Below, one piece after another: positions 1 through 7,251 of a stretch of 64,000 nucleotides of DNA. Source of the stretch: JAKQDH01 sp029558835 (GTDB lineage Bacteria; Planctomycetota; Phycisphaerae; UBA1845); NCBI GenBank assembly GCA_035356615.1, contig DAOQSN010000017.1, positions 1 through 64,000 of the forward strand, in the 5' to 3' direction. Below the pieces are notes generated by a model. The model ran no database searches. It saw nothing but the letters and a program-made list of their open reading frames with translations, and had not been told where the DNA came from. Positions within the stretch are counted from its first letter, which is position 1. Every line of letters begins with the position of its first letter. The position numbers were made by a program, and so were the translations under genes.

Positions 1-327
1 ACCGCGGTCGCGGGTAAGCATGGCACCCACAACGCCAAAGACGCTAAACACATACCCTGGGACAGGGTAGGGTGAGGGCGGCGGCGATTCGACAGCGACT
101 GGGGATTGGCGGGCGGAGATTGCCAACGGAGGGGGCAAGGTGAGAAGGAATGCCGCGACGCTTCAATGGACAGCTCGCCCCCTGTGTCCTCCGTGCCCTC
201 AAGCCTCCGTGGTGAGCCCGTGAGCCATGCGCCCGGAAGACTGATGATCGACGACTGATGACTGAGAACTGACAACTGCCGCCGAAAAGCTGACAGCTTA
301 TAGCTGCGAGCTTGCGGCTGTTGGCTC
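1..327. repeat. Non-coding left edge made of dispersed repeats
   Basis: No convincing gene is visible here. At 205-216 lies the half-motif CCTCCGTGGTGA of the CACCACGGAG/CTCCGTGGTG family, found complete at 17308 and 20035. At 241-326 lies a composite of ACTGAGAACTGACAACTG and AGCTGACAGCTTATAGCTGC. The same two modules, in swapped order, fill the etfB-etfA gap at 28747-28837. A short AGCATGGCACCC motif at 18-29 recurs at 20616 and in the 125-bp array around 21470. Confidence 0.6.
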
Positions 328-1830
328 CTACGGACACTCGCCGCAACTGAGGGTGCTCACGGCGGCCGCGCAGGCGGCGGTCCAGGTGGTCTGGCAGCAT
401 TCCGGCAGGGCGGCGCAGACGCAGGCCATGATGTCCGGGTGGGTGCAGCCGGGGTCGTAGTGGGCTTCGCAACAGTTGTGATCGTCGATGGTCACCACGG
501 TGCCCGTCGCGTTCTGGAACAGCGCGAAGTCGGCCAGGTCCACGTCGCGGTCGTGGTCCATGTCCAGGAAGCGGCTGCGGCAGAGCCGGTCCGTCTCGAC
601 GGGCCCGGTCAGACAGTCCGCCCAGGGTGCGTAGTCGTCCACGTCCACGTCGAGATCGAAGTCCGTGTCGCCATTGCGAATGCGGCGTAACATGCCCACG
701 TCCGTTTCGAAAAGCCCTCTCTCCCAAGCCATCTCGCCGTATTCGTTAATGTCGCCGTCCAGGTTCCAGAAGGGGTCGTCGCTCAGTTGATAGAACATCC
801 CGTCCACGTAGCACCACACCTGCCAGGTTTCACTGTCGTTGTGCCAGCGGAGGAAGAAGATGTCGCCGCGGTTGTTGATCGCCGGGTTGCGCCCCCAGGG
901 GGTGATGATGGTCGAGGTCCCCGCCAGCCATGTCCACAACTCGATCCCGCTGGGCCCCCCCCAGACCACTTGGCCCCGGTTGTTGATGTCGGGAATCTGC
1001 GCTTCGTTCTCCTGGTGGTCCGGGAGCTTGGTAATGAGCCCGCTACGGTACAGCAGCGTGTTGGACTCCCAGGGATTCAAGCAGAAATTGTACTTGGTCC
1101 AGACCAGCATGTCGGAGTCGTTGATGCTGGGACCTTGGTTCGACAGGCCATTGTTGCTGAGCTGCGCGACGCTCTGTCCGTCGTAGAGGAAGATCTCGGC
1201 GCGGGAATCCTCGCACCCGTCGCCCAACCAGCGGCACCACGTAATATGTCCCAGGTTGTTGATACGGGGAGAGTAATCGTTCACCGAGGGCGTGGTGATG
1301 TGCGTGCAGACGCCATTGGCATAACGGACGATTCCAAGGGGCGAGTTGACCGTTGTCCGCGCACTCCAGACGATGACCCTGTCGTCATTGATGTCAGGGT
1401 AGTAGTTGCGCGGTCCTGCCGCCGGGATGTCGATCGTGCGTCCGTTGTCGTAGCAGCGGATCTCCCACGTGTCATCCGCAAGGTGCTTACTGTACACCAC
1501 TTCGCCGCAGTTGTTGACGGCTACGTACCAGTCATCGTTGGAGTCATTGGTCACCTGGACGATCTCAAAGCCGGGAGGGATCTGGACTCCGGCGTGCGCT
1601 CCGAGCGTAGCGCAGACCACGAGCAATGTGCCCAAACCTACCCGACGTACCCAGCTCCGAGCCCGAGCGGAAGCGAGGGAGAACCTCGGTTGGGCACGGA
1701 GTTGCGAACGCCGGTCCGAACCCGAGCGGAAGCGAGCGGTCGAAGCCGCGTGAGCGGACCTGCGCGTACGGCACGGCTCACACGCGCCCGGTCGACTTCG
1801 TACGGTGGAGACGCTTGTTGCGGGTCCCAT
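328..1830 (-). CDS. Secreted protein with dockerin-like Ca-binding pair and Cys-rich C-terminus
   Basis: Function is unknown; the protein is exported. The ATG at 1830 is chosen because a GGAGGA sits 6 nt upstream, which gives 500 aa. The n-region of the signal peptide is unusually long (about 63 residues) and Arg/Ser-rich because two GAGCCCGAGCGGAAGCGAG repeats are read through in frame. The hydrophobic core LGTLLVVCATLGAHA follows at about 65-79. The middle holds repeated INNxG/INDxD motifs spaced about 35-45 residues apart, as in HAF/beta-propeller-like extracellular proteins. Near the C-terminus are two Ca-binding loops of dockerin type (DFDLDVDVDDY and DMDHDRDVDLADF). A Cys-rich module (CCxxHYDPGC ... 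CCxxxWxxxC) comes last and also occurs in the 55182-58385 peptidase. An anchoring or adhesive extracellular role is inferred. The alternative is translation from a non-ATG codon just before the hydrophobic core. Confidence 0.8.
   Translation of the reverse strand: MGPATSVSTVRSRPGACEPCRTRRSAHAASTARFRSGSDRRSQLRAQPRFSLASARARSWVRRVGLGTLLVVCATLGAHAGVQIPPGFEIVQVTNDSNDDWYVAVNNCGEVVYSKHLADDTWEIRCYDNGRTIDIPAAGPRNYYPDINDDRVIVWSARTTVNSPLGIVRYANGVCTHITTPSVNDYSPRINNLGHITWCRWLGDGCEDSRAEIFLYDGQSVAQLSNNGLSNQGPSINDSDMLVWTKYNFCLNPWESNTLLYRSGLITKLPDHQENEAQIPDINNRGQVVWGGPSGIELWTWLAGTSTIITPWGRNPAINNRGDIFFLRWHNDSETWQVWCYVDGMFYQLSDDPFWNLDGDINEYGEMAWERGLFETDVGMLRRIRNGDTDFDLDVDVDDYAPWADCLTGPVETDRLCRSRFLDMDHDRDVDLADFALFQNATGTVVTIDDHNCCEAHYDPGCTHPDIMACVCAALPECCQTTWTAACAAAVSTLSCGECP
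1659..1739. repeat. Two palindromic repeats inside a signal-peptide coding region
   Basis: GAGCCCGAGCGGAAGCGAG at 1659-1677 and a GAACCCGAGCGGAAGCGAG variant starting at 1718. The same family occurs three times at 17117-17251 in a non-coding stretch. Here the copies lie between the ATG and the hydrophobic core of the signal peptide and keep the frame open. Confidence 0.85.
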
Positions 1831-1954
1831 CGTCATTCCTCCGCCAACGACGCCAGGGAGATGTACCAAGCGCCGTCATTGTACCAGGGCCCAGGCCCCC
1901 TGGGCAAGGCAACGTAGCCTTCCCTCCGCTCGGGCTCGGACTGTCCAGGGGCGC

Positions 1955-2923
1955 TTACTCGCAGCTTCCGCCGAAGCTCGCGGACTTCTCGCGGGCCACC
2001 CAGACCCGCGAACCCGCGTCGCTGCCCAAGTGGTTGTTCACGCCCTCAACGGTCAGGTCTCCGGTGGTGCAGAAGTTCGCGTCGATCTGGAGCAGACCCT
2101 TGCTGATGTCCACGTCCCCCGTCAGGGCTGTGCAGTCCGCCTTGATCGAGATCACAGCGTCAGCATCGTCCGATATGCTCCACGTCGCGCTGCCACTTAC
2201 CTCTGCGTCCACCTCCAGCAGCCCGCCTTTGCTGAACCACACCCCGCTGCCGGACTTGGGGTTGGTGGAGAGCTTCATCACGTTTTCGGGCTTCTGTACC
2301 CCAAAGCGGGCGTTGTTGACCACCTTCCCCTGCACGTCGATGTCGCCGTACACCTCGAATGGGTCGTCCCCGTCGGTCTGGAACGTTGCCTGGGCGAGAC
2401 CGACAGTGGTGATCAGGCCCGGATTCGGCCCCCAGACACAGGAGTTGGGATACCCCCCGTTCCGCGCGCCATACATGTACGCCTTGTCGCCGCTGATGGT
2501 GAGGTTGGCCGCGATCCGAAGCTCGCCCACGCCGCAGTCAGGCGGGTTTCCACCGCCACCGGTATGCCAAAACTGGATGCAGGCACCTTCGAAGTCCGCA
2601 CTGGTATAAACCGTCAGTCTGCCAGCCTGGCAGATGCGCAGCCCCGATCAGGTCGTCCCGCTGCCTTTGACCACGAGGGTTCCCACGCTCTGATCATCCG
2701 TGACGTAGCAGAGCATATTCACAACCTCGGCGTTGACCTCCCCGATGATGGCCGTGTCGTTTTGCCCAGGTATCCCATTGGGCCTCCAGTGCTCCCGGAC
2801 GTTCCAGTATCCCGTATGCTGCGCATCGCTTCCCCAGAAGTAGTACGTCGTACCGAGCGCCACCTGCGTGGCGCCCAGCATGACCAGAATTCCAACGATC
2901 GCACACACGTGTCGTACTTGCAT
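1955..2923 (-). pseudogene. Secreted beta-strand-rich protein, split by a frameshift
   Basis: A signal peptide (MQVRHVCAIVGILVMLGATQVALG) starts at 2923, preceded by GAAGGG. The first reading frame runs 91 aa to a TGA at 2648-2650 (ending VVKGSGTT). An adjacent frame with continuous coding character (SGLRICQAGRLTVYTSADF ...) starts at the same point and joins without a gap onto the open frame ending at 1955. The parts together would make about 320 aa. The content, with repeated I/V-x-G-x-L/V strands and many Asn/Gly/Thr, looks like a parallel-beta extracellular protein related to the 3037-3426 gene (shared TTYYFW/LFTWTAGG start, then an xxNW/EHW motif). The break may be a real mutation, a sequencing or assembly error, or less likely recoding; no obvious slippery heptamer is visible. 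Confidence 0.7.
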
Positions 2924-3036
2924 GGGTATTATCCCTTCGTTCGTGATTCCGGATTACACGCTTAACCAAACCCATCCGTGCGGCGCGGAGGCTCTGCGTG
3001 GGTGCGTAGCGCGGCCCGCGCCGTTTCCCCGACGGC

Positions 3037-3426
3037 CTACTGCGTCTTGATGGTGGCGTTCTCGAACACGGTCACGGTGGTGTACGAGGCTCCGCTGGGC
3101 GCCGGGCCCGCGATCGTGAGGCTGTCCGCCGTGAGCGTCGCCGTCCCGCCGGCCGAGTAGAAGTCCCGGCTGCTGTTGATCGTCAGATCGTCGATCTGCT
3201 CCGTGATCAGCCCGACGTACGGGCCCTCCGCGCCGGCGGGGAAGAGCGCGTCGTCGTTGCCTGTACACGGCCAGCCGTGCTGCCCCCCCGGTGGGCCCGA
3301 CCAGTTGGCGGCGGTATCCCAGTCGTCATCCGCGCCACCCGCGGTCCACGTGAACAAGGCGCCGAGGCACACAGCCCCCGCGCCTGCAAAGATGAGAACT
3401 CCTGCGATCCAGTGTCTGAGCTTCAT
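3037..3426 (-). CDS. Small secreted beta-strand protein, possibly truncated
   Basis: 129 aa. The ATG at 3426 has an excellent AGGAGG 7-8 nt upstream. The signal peptide is MKLRHWIAGVLIFAGAGAV and ends near CLGA. The mature start FTWTAGGADDDWDTAANWSG is the opening seen in many planctomycete and verrucomicrobial autotransporter-associated beta-strand proteins, which are normally far longer. It ends abruptly after a run of strand-like segments (LTADSLTIAGPAPSG, TVTVFENATIKTQ). No anchor, dockerin pair or PEP-CTERM tail is present. The next gene downstream (start 2923) has a similar mature start, so this may be a shortened paralog or the 5' half of a broken gene. A 13-G homopolymer lies about 155 bp upstream of its start. 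Confidence 0.65.
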   Translation of the reverse strand: MKLRHWIAGVLIFAGAGAVCLGALFTWTAGGADDDWDTAANWSGPPGGQHGWPCTGNDDALFPAGAEGPYVGLITEQIDDLTINSSRDFYSAGGTATLTADSLTIAGPAPSGASYTTVTVFENATIKTQ

Positions 3427-4099
3427 AATGAGGCCTCCTGATCGTGTGATGGGTGGCGGCGATGCGAAGCCCGAGCTCCGCGCCGGACGCCCGTATGACC
3501 TATCGCCCCGCGCCCAAAAGCGGGGGGGGCGCGGCCCCCCGCCCCCCGACCGAAATGTCGCAGGTTCAAGGTACCGCGTCGGGGGGGGGGGGGCGTCAAG
3601 CACAAAACCGGGAAAAGCGCTCCGCGCGGGCGAGATCAGTGCGACTTGAACCAGGCGGCACGCAGAGCACAGCGGAAGCGGGCGGGCACCGACACGGAGC
3701 CTGGACGGAAGTGAGGGACCGTACGGCGAAGGGCGTGCGAAAGCACCGCGTCTCATCATCCCGATCCGACCGCGAGCGGGAGCGACCGGACACCACCCAA
3801 CCACGGGGCAACCGCGACAACCAACGACGGGTGCCGCTCGGTCCCATGTAGTTGGGCACGTGACCGCCGAGTGCTCCTCACTTCCGTTCGGGCTGCGAAA
3901 TGGGTTCCTCGTTTCCAGTCGGGCGCGGTTGCGGGGAGACCGATGACTACCCGTCTTGGCACGCAGGGGAATGTCAGGCATTATGTAGAAGTGTTAGCCT
4001 GGGTGTAATCTCGCGTTGGGTTTGGTAAAGCCGGTCGCACGCCGATAATCCCAGGGCATAGCATTAGAGGGACGCTGCACGAGCACTAAGGAGCCGCAC
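3427..4099. other. Intergenic region with G/C homopolymer tracts
   Basis: No supported gene. From 3519 to 3550 runs of G and C of 6-8 nt face each other (GGGGGGGGCGCGGCCCCCC), and 3581-3593 is a run of 13 G. The remainder (3640-3960) has degenerate forms of the GAGCGGAAGCGAG repeat (GACGGAAGTGAG at 3704, GCGAGCGGGAGCGACC at 3772). The phosphofructokinase start at 4100 is preceded by AAGGAG. Confidence 0.6.
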
Positions 4100-5509
4100 A
4101 TGAGACAGGCGAAGCTGGGAATCGTGGTGGGCGGTGGTCCGGCGCCGGGAATCAACGGCGTGATCGGGGCGGCCGCCATCGAGGCGATCAACAACGGGCT
4201 GACGGTGCTGGGGTTCTACGACGGGCTGAGCCACTTGGTCGCCGACGATTTCAACCCCGGGCGCGACACGGTGGACCTGAAGATTCAGGAGATGAGCCGG
4301 GTCCACTTCGACGGCGGCTCCATTCTGCGCACGTCGAGAACGAACCTGCTTGATGCGAGCAAGCTGAAGACGTCCACCGTGGCCGAGCCGGACCCGGCGC
4401 GGGTGCGCCGCGTGTGCGAGCGTCTGCGCGGGCTGGGCGTGACGCATCTGCTGACGATCGGCGGTGATGACACGTCCCTGAGTGCGCGCTTCATTGCGGA
4501 GGGCTCGGAAGGCGGTATTCGCGTCGTGCACGTCCCCAAGACCATCGACAATGACCTGCCGTTGCCGGGTGACGTGCCGACCTTCGGTTTTTCCACGGCG
4601 CGGCACATCGGCTCGCAGATCGTGGCGAACCTGATGGAGGACTCGCGGACGACGCGACGCTGGTACGTGGTGGTGGCGATGGGCCGCAACGCGGGGTTCC
4701 TGGCGCTGGGGATCGGCAAGACGGCCGGGGCTACGCTGACGCTGATTCCGGAGGAGTTCGACAAGTCCATCACGATCAGGGAAATCGCGGACGTCATCGA
4801 GGGTTCGATGCTGAAGCGGCGGGCGATGGGTCGCCCGGACGGGGTGGCCGTGCTGGCGGAGGGGCTTGCCTACAAGCTCGGTGACCGGGCGGAGCTGTCG
4901 CGGCTGCTGGGTAAGGAGGTGCCGGTGGACGCGGCCGGGCATCCGCGGCTGTCGGAGGTGCCGCTGGCGGCCATTCTGAAGGACGAGCTGGTGCAGCGGT
5001 TCCAGGCCCGCGGCGAGAAGGTGACCATCGTGGGTCATACACTCGGCTACGAGTTGCGTTCGGCGCCGCCGACGCCGTGGGACATGAGCTACACGCGTGA
5101 TCTGGGGCACGGCGGGGTGCGGCTGCTGCTGGATACGACGTGTGATCTGCCGCCGGGAGTGATGGCCACCATGCAGGCGGGGAACCTGGTGCCGATGGCG
5201 TTCGAGGACATGGTGGACCCGGTGACGAACCGCACGAGGATCCGGCAGGTGGACTTGAGCAGCTACTCGTACCGGGTGGCGCGGGCGTACATGATCCGGC
5301 TGGAGAAGTGGGACTTCGAGACGCCGACGACGCTGGCGGCGCTGGCGTCCGAGGCACGCATGACGCCTCATCGCTTCCGCGAGCGCTACGAGTACATCGT
5401 GCGCGAAGGACACTGGGCAACGCTGTCGGCCGGCGTCAACGGCCGCAGCGGGTTCGGCAGCCCCGCCCAACCGCTCGGGGAAGCCCTGCTGGCCGGGGCC
5501 CGGACGTAA
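4100..5509 (+). CDS. 6-phosphofructokinase, probably pyrophosphate-dependent
   Basis: Phosphorylates fructose 6-phosphate to fructose 1,6-bisphosphate in cytoplasmic glycolysis. It is 469 aa, longer than classical bacterial ATP-PfkA (about 320). The N-terminal phosphate-donor loop is GGGPAPGIN (11-19). GGDDT at 121-125 has Asp where ATP enzymes have Gly (GGDGS). PKTIDND (146-152) has the Lys that marks PPi-dependent enzymes in place of the Gly of ATP enzymes. MGRNAGFLA follows with the conserved substrate Met-Gly-Arg. On these family rules PPi is the likelier donor, so the step would be reversible; the C-terminal extension is also usual for long PPi forms. AAGGAG lies 7-8 nt before the ATG. 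It converges with the 5528-6754 gene, only 18 bp apart, with no obvious terminator between them. Confidence 0.93.
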   Translation: MRQAKLGIVVGGGPAPGINGVIGAAAIEAINNGLTVLGFYDGLSHLVADDFNPGRDTVDLKIQEMSRVHFDGGSILRTSRTNLLDASKLKTSTVAEPDPARVRRVCERLRGLGVTHLLTIGGDDTSLSARFIAEGSEGGIRVVHVPKTIDNDLPLPGDVPTFGFSTARHIGSQIVANLMEDSRTTRRWYVVVAMGRNAGFLALGIGKTAGATLTLIPEEFDKSITIREIADVIEGSMLKRRAMGRPDGVAVLAEGLAYKLGDRAELSRLLGKEVPVDAAGHPRLSEVPLAAILKDELVQRFQARGEKVTIVGHTLGYELRSAPPTPWDMSYTRDLGHGGVRLLLDTTCDLPPGVMATMQAGNLVPMAFEDMVDPVTNRTRIRQVDLSSYSYRVARAYMIRLEKWDFETPTTLAALASEARMTPHRFRERYEYIVREGHWATLSAGVNGRSGFGSPAQPLGEALLAGART

Positions 5510-5527
5510 GCCGGGCGATCAAACCAG

Positions 5528-6754
5528 TCAGCGCCTCTGTTCGAGGGCGAAGGCGCGGGTGCCCAGGTCGAGCATGAGTTCGACTTCCTCGTCGGTGATG
5601 TCCACGTGCCGGCGGCTCATGACCTTGACGGCCACGTCCAGCAGGCGGGCGGGGTCGCCGCGGTTGACGGCGGCATCGGTTACCCAGCCGAATGACGGCA
5701 CGAACTTCGGCACCACGCGCGACGTGTTGATGACGGCCGCCATGCCCAGCACCACGCCGGTGGGCAGCGTCGCGTTGATGGCCGTCTTGACGTGGTCACC
5801 GATGACGCCGCCGCAGAACAGCAGGCCGGTATCCACCACGGTGCCATGCAGTGACACGCGGACGGACCCATAGGTGTTCTTCAGGTCCGAGTTGCTGGTT
5901 CCCGCGCCGAAGTTGACCCAGCTCCCCACGTAGCAGTGTCCCAGGAAGCCGTGGTGCTGCTTGTTGGTGTAGCCGTGGATGACGCAGCCAACGATCTCGC
6001 CGCCGAGCTTGCAGACCGGGCCGATGGCGTTGGGCCCGTGCAGCCAGGCGTGCGGGTTGATCTGCGAGCCCGGTCCGATGTAGACGGGGCCTTCGATGAC
6101 GCTGTAGGGGCCGACGCGGACGTTCTCGCTGAGGTAGACCGGCCCGGCCGACGCATCCAGCACGGCCGTCGGATGCACGCGCGTGTGCAGACCGATGTGC
6201 ACCCGTTCGGGGTTCTCCACCGTCACCCGCGGATCGAGCGGTTCCTCCACGACGGCGTCGCGCGGCTTCCAGTCGGCTTCCAGGGTGCGCGGCAGGCGGC
6301 GGACGATGTCCCAGGGATAGCGTAGCATCTCGCCGGGTGCCACGGTCCGCGGCACACCGGTCAGGGCCAGCTTGCGGCGTTCGGCGCTGAGCAGATCGCC
6401 CGGGGCGAGCTGTTCGGAGAGCTTCTGGTCACAGACGATATAGGCCACTTCGGTGCCGGCCATCCCCACGGCCGGGGCCGCCGGGAAGCTGACCGGTCCC
6501 TCGCACAGCCACCGACCGTTGATGAGCAGGGCGTCGGGCGCCAGGGCGCGGTTGACGGCCGCCCCGCACCGGTGCCGGGCGACCGGGGCAATCCAGTCCC
6601 GCGTCCACACCCCGACCACGGGCAGCGCGAGTTGCTGGGCGGTGCGGTCGAGAATGATGTCCCGCCCCGGGCGCAGCTCAAAGACGGTGCGCCACAAGAG
6701 CAGCGGCAGGAAGTTGGCGAACCCCTCATCCTCGAATAGAACGATGCCCTTCAT
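5528..6754 (-). CDS. GlmU-like sugar nucleotidyltransferase / acyltransferase
   Basis: 408 aa from the ATG at 6754. The start MKGIVLFEDEGFANFLPLLL plus ELRPG matches the alternative bacterial GlmU family (N-terminal nucleotidyltransferase-like domain with the (R/W)xVFELRxG opening). The C-terminal half, from about residue 200, is a left-handed beta-helix of hexapeptide repeats (VHIGLHTRVHPTAVLD, VYIGPGSQINPHAWLHG) followed by HGYTNKQHHGFLGHCYVG and GAGTSNSDLKNTYG. In this family the enzyme is predicted to make UDP-N-acetylglucosamine or a related sugar nucleotide for cell-envelope synthesis. A TATACT box lies only 8 nt upstream of the ATG, so the message may be leaderless; no ribosome-binding site is seen. 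An upstream in-frame ATG at 6847 is rejected because it adds 31 unmatched residues. Confidence 0.85.
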   Translation of the reverse strand: MKGIVLFEDEGFANFLPLLLWRTVFELRPGRDIILDRTAQQLALPVVGVWTRDWIAPVARHRCGAAVNRALAPDALLINGRWLCEGPVSFPAAPAVGMAGTEVAYIVCDQKLSEQLAPGDLLSAERRKLALTGVPRTVAPGEMLRYPWDIVRRLPRTLEADWKPRDAVVEEPLDPRVTVENPERVHIGLHTRVHPTAVLDASAGPVYLSENVRVGPYSVIEGPVYIGPGSQINPHAWLHGPNAIGPVCKLGGEIVGCVIHGYTNKQHHGFLGHCYVGSWVNFGAGTSNSDLKNTYGSVRVSLHGTVVDTGLLFCGGVIGDHVKTAINATLPTGVVLGMAAVINTSRVVPKFVPSFGWVTDAAVNRGDPARLLDVAVKVMSRRHVDITDEEVELMLDLGTRAFALEQRR

Positions 6755-6762
6755 GGGGTCCC

Positions 6763-6768
6763 AGTATA
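6763..6768 (-). promoter_or_regulatory. Candidate -10 box (TATACT) at leaderless spacing
   Basis: Read on the minus strand, TATACT ends 8 nt before the ATG at 6754, which would place the start point at or next to the start codon. There is no convincing -35 hexamer at 16-18 bp. Confidence 0.35.
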
Positions 6769-7163
6769 GCGTGCGGGGTGCCAAATGCACGCCGGGGAAA
6801 CGCGCCGCACGGACACGCTCGGGGGGCTTCGGAGCCTCCCGGGCCATGCAGGAGTCCGTTCGTGGCTACAGGCCTGCACCGTGCTTCACCGCGGGCAGTG
6901 CAGGACCGGAAGGCGGCATGCCGTCCTCGGCCGCCGGCTGCCTGTGACCTGTGACCGCAGTGTGGGCAGGCGACTCACGCCTTCGCGGGAGGCATTCACG
7001 GCTTCTTCACGCTCGAGGGCCTGGTGGTTGGGGCCGTCCGCAGGGCGGTGCCGCGTGTCGGCCGCCCCGCGAGTACGTTGGTCGGCAGTTGGGGCGATGT
7101 CTCCAACTTGGGGGCGGCACGTCTTCACGTGGCTGGCGGGGGCGGATGGCCCCATGGAAATCG

Positions 7164-7191
7164 CGTGACAACCCGATTCCGGCCCGTAGAA
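7164..7191 (+). promoter_or_regulatory. Candidate promoter for methyltransferase/PIN operon
   Basis: GTGACA (7164-7169), 16-bp spacer, TAGAAT (7186-7191). It is 60 bp upstream of the preferred GTG start at 7252, which has GGAGGAGG at 7236-7243. Confidence 0.35.
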
Positions 7192-7251
7192 TGGATTGCG
7201 CGGTCCCCTGATGCCAACGCAACATCTGGTCTGATGGAGGAGGTCGCCGTC

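Noticed and set aside
7024..7251. Upstream extension of the methyltransferase gene
   Set aside because: The added residues are not conserved-looking, and a strong GGAGGAGG before GTG 7252 gives a better start.
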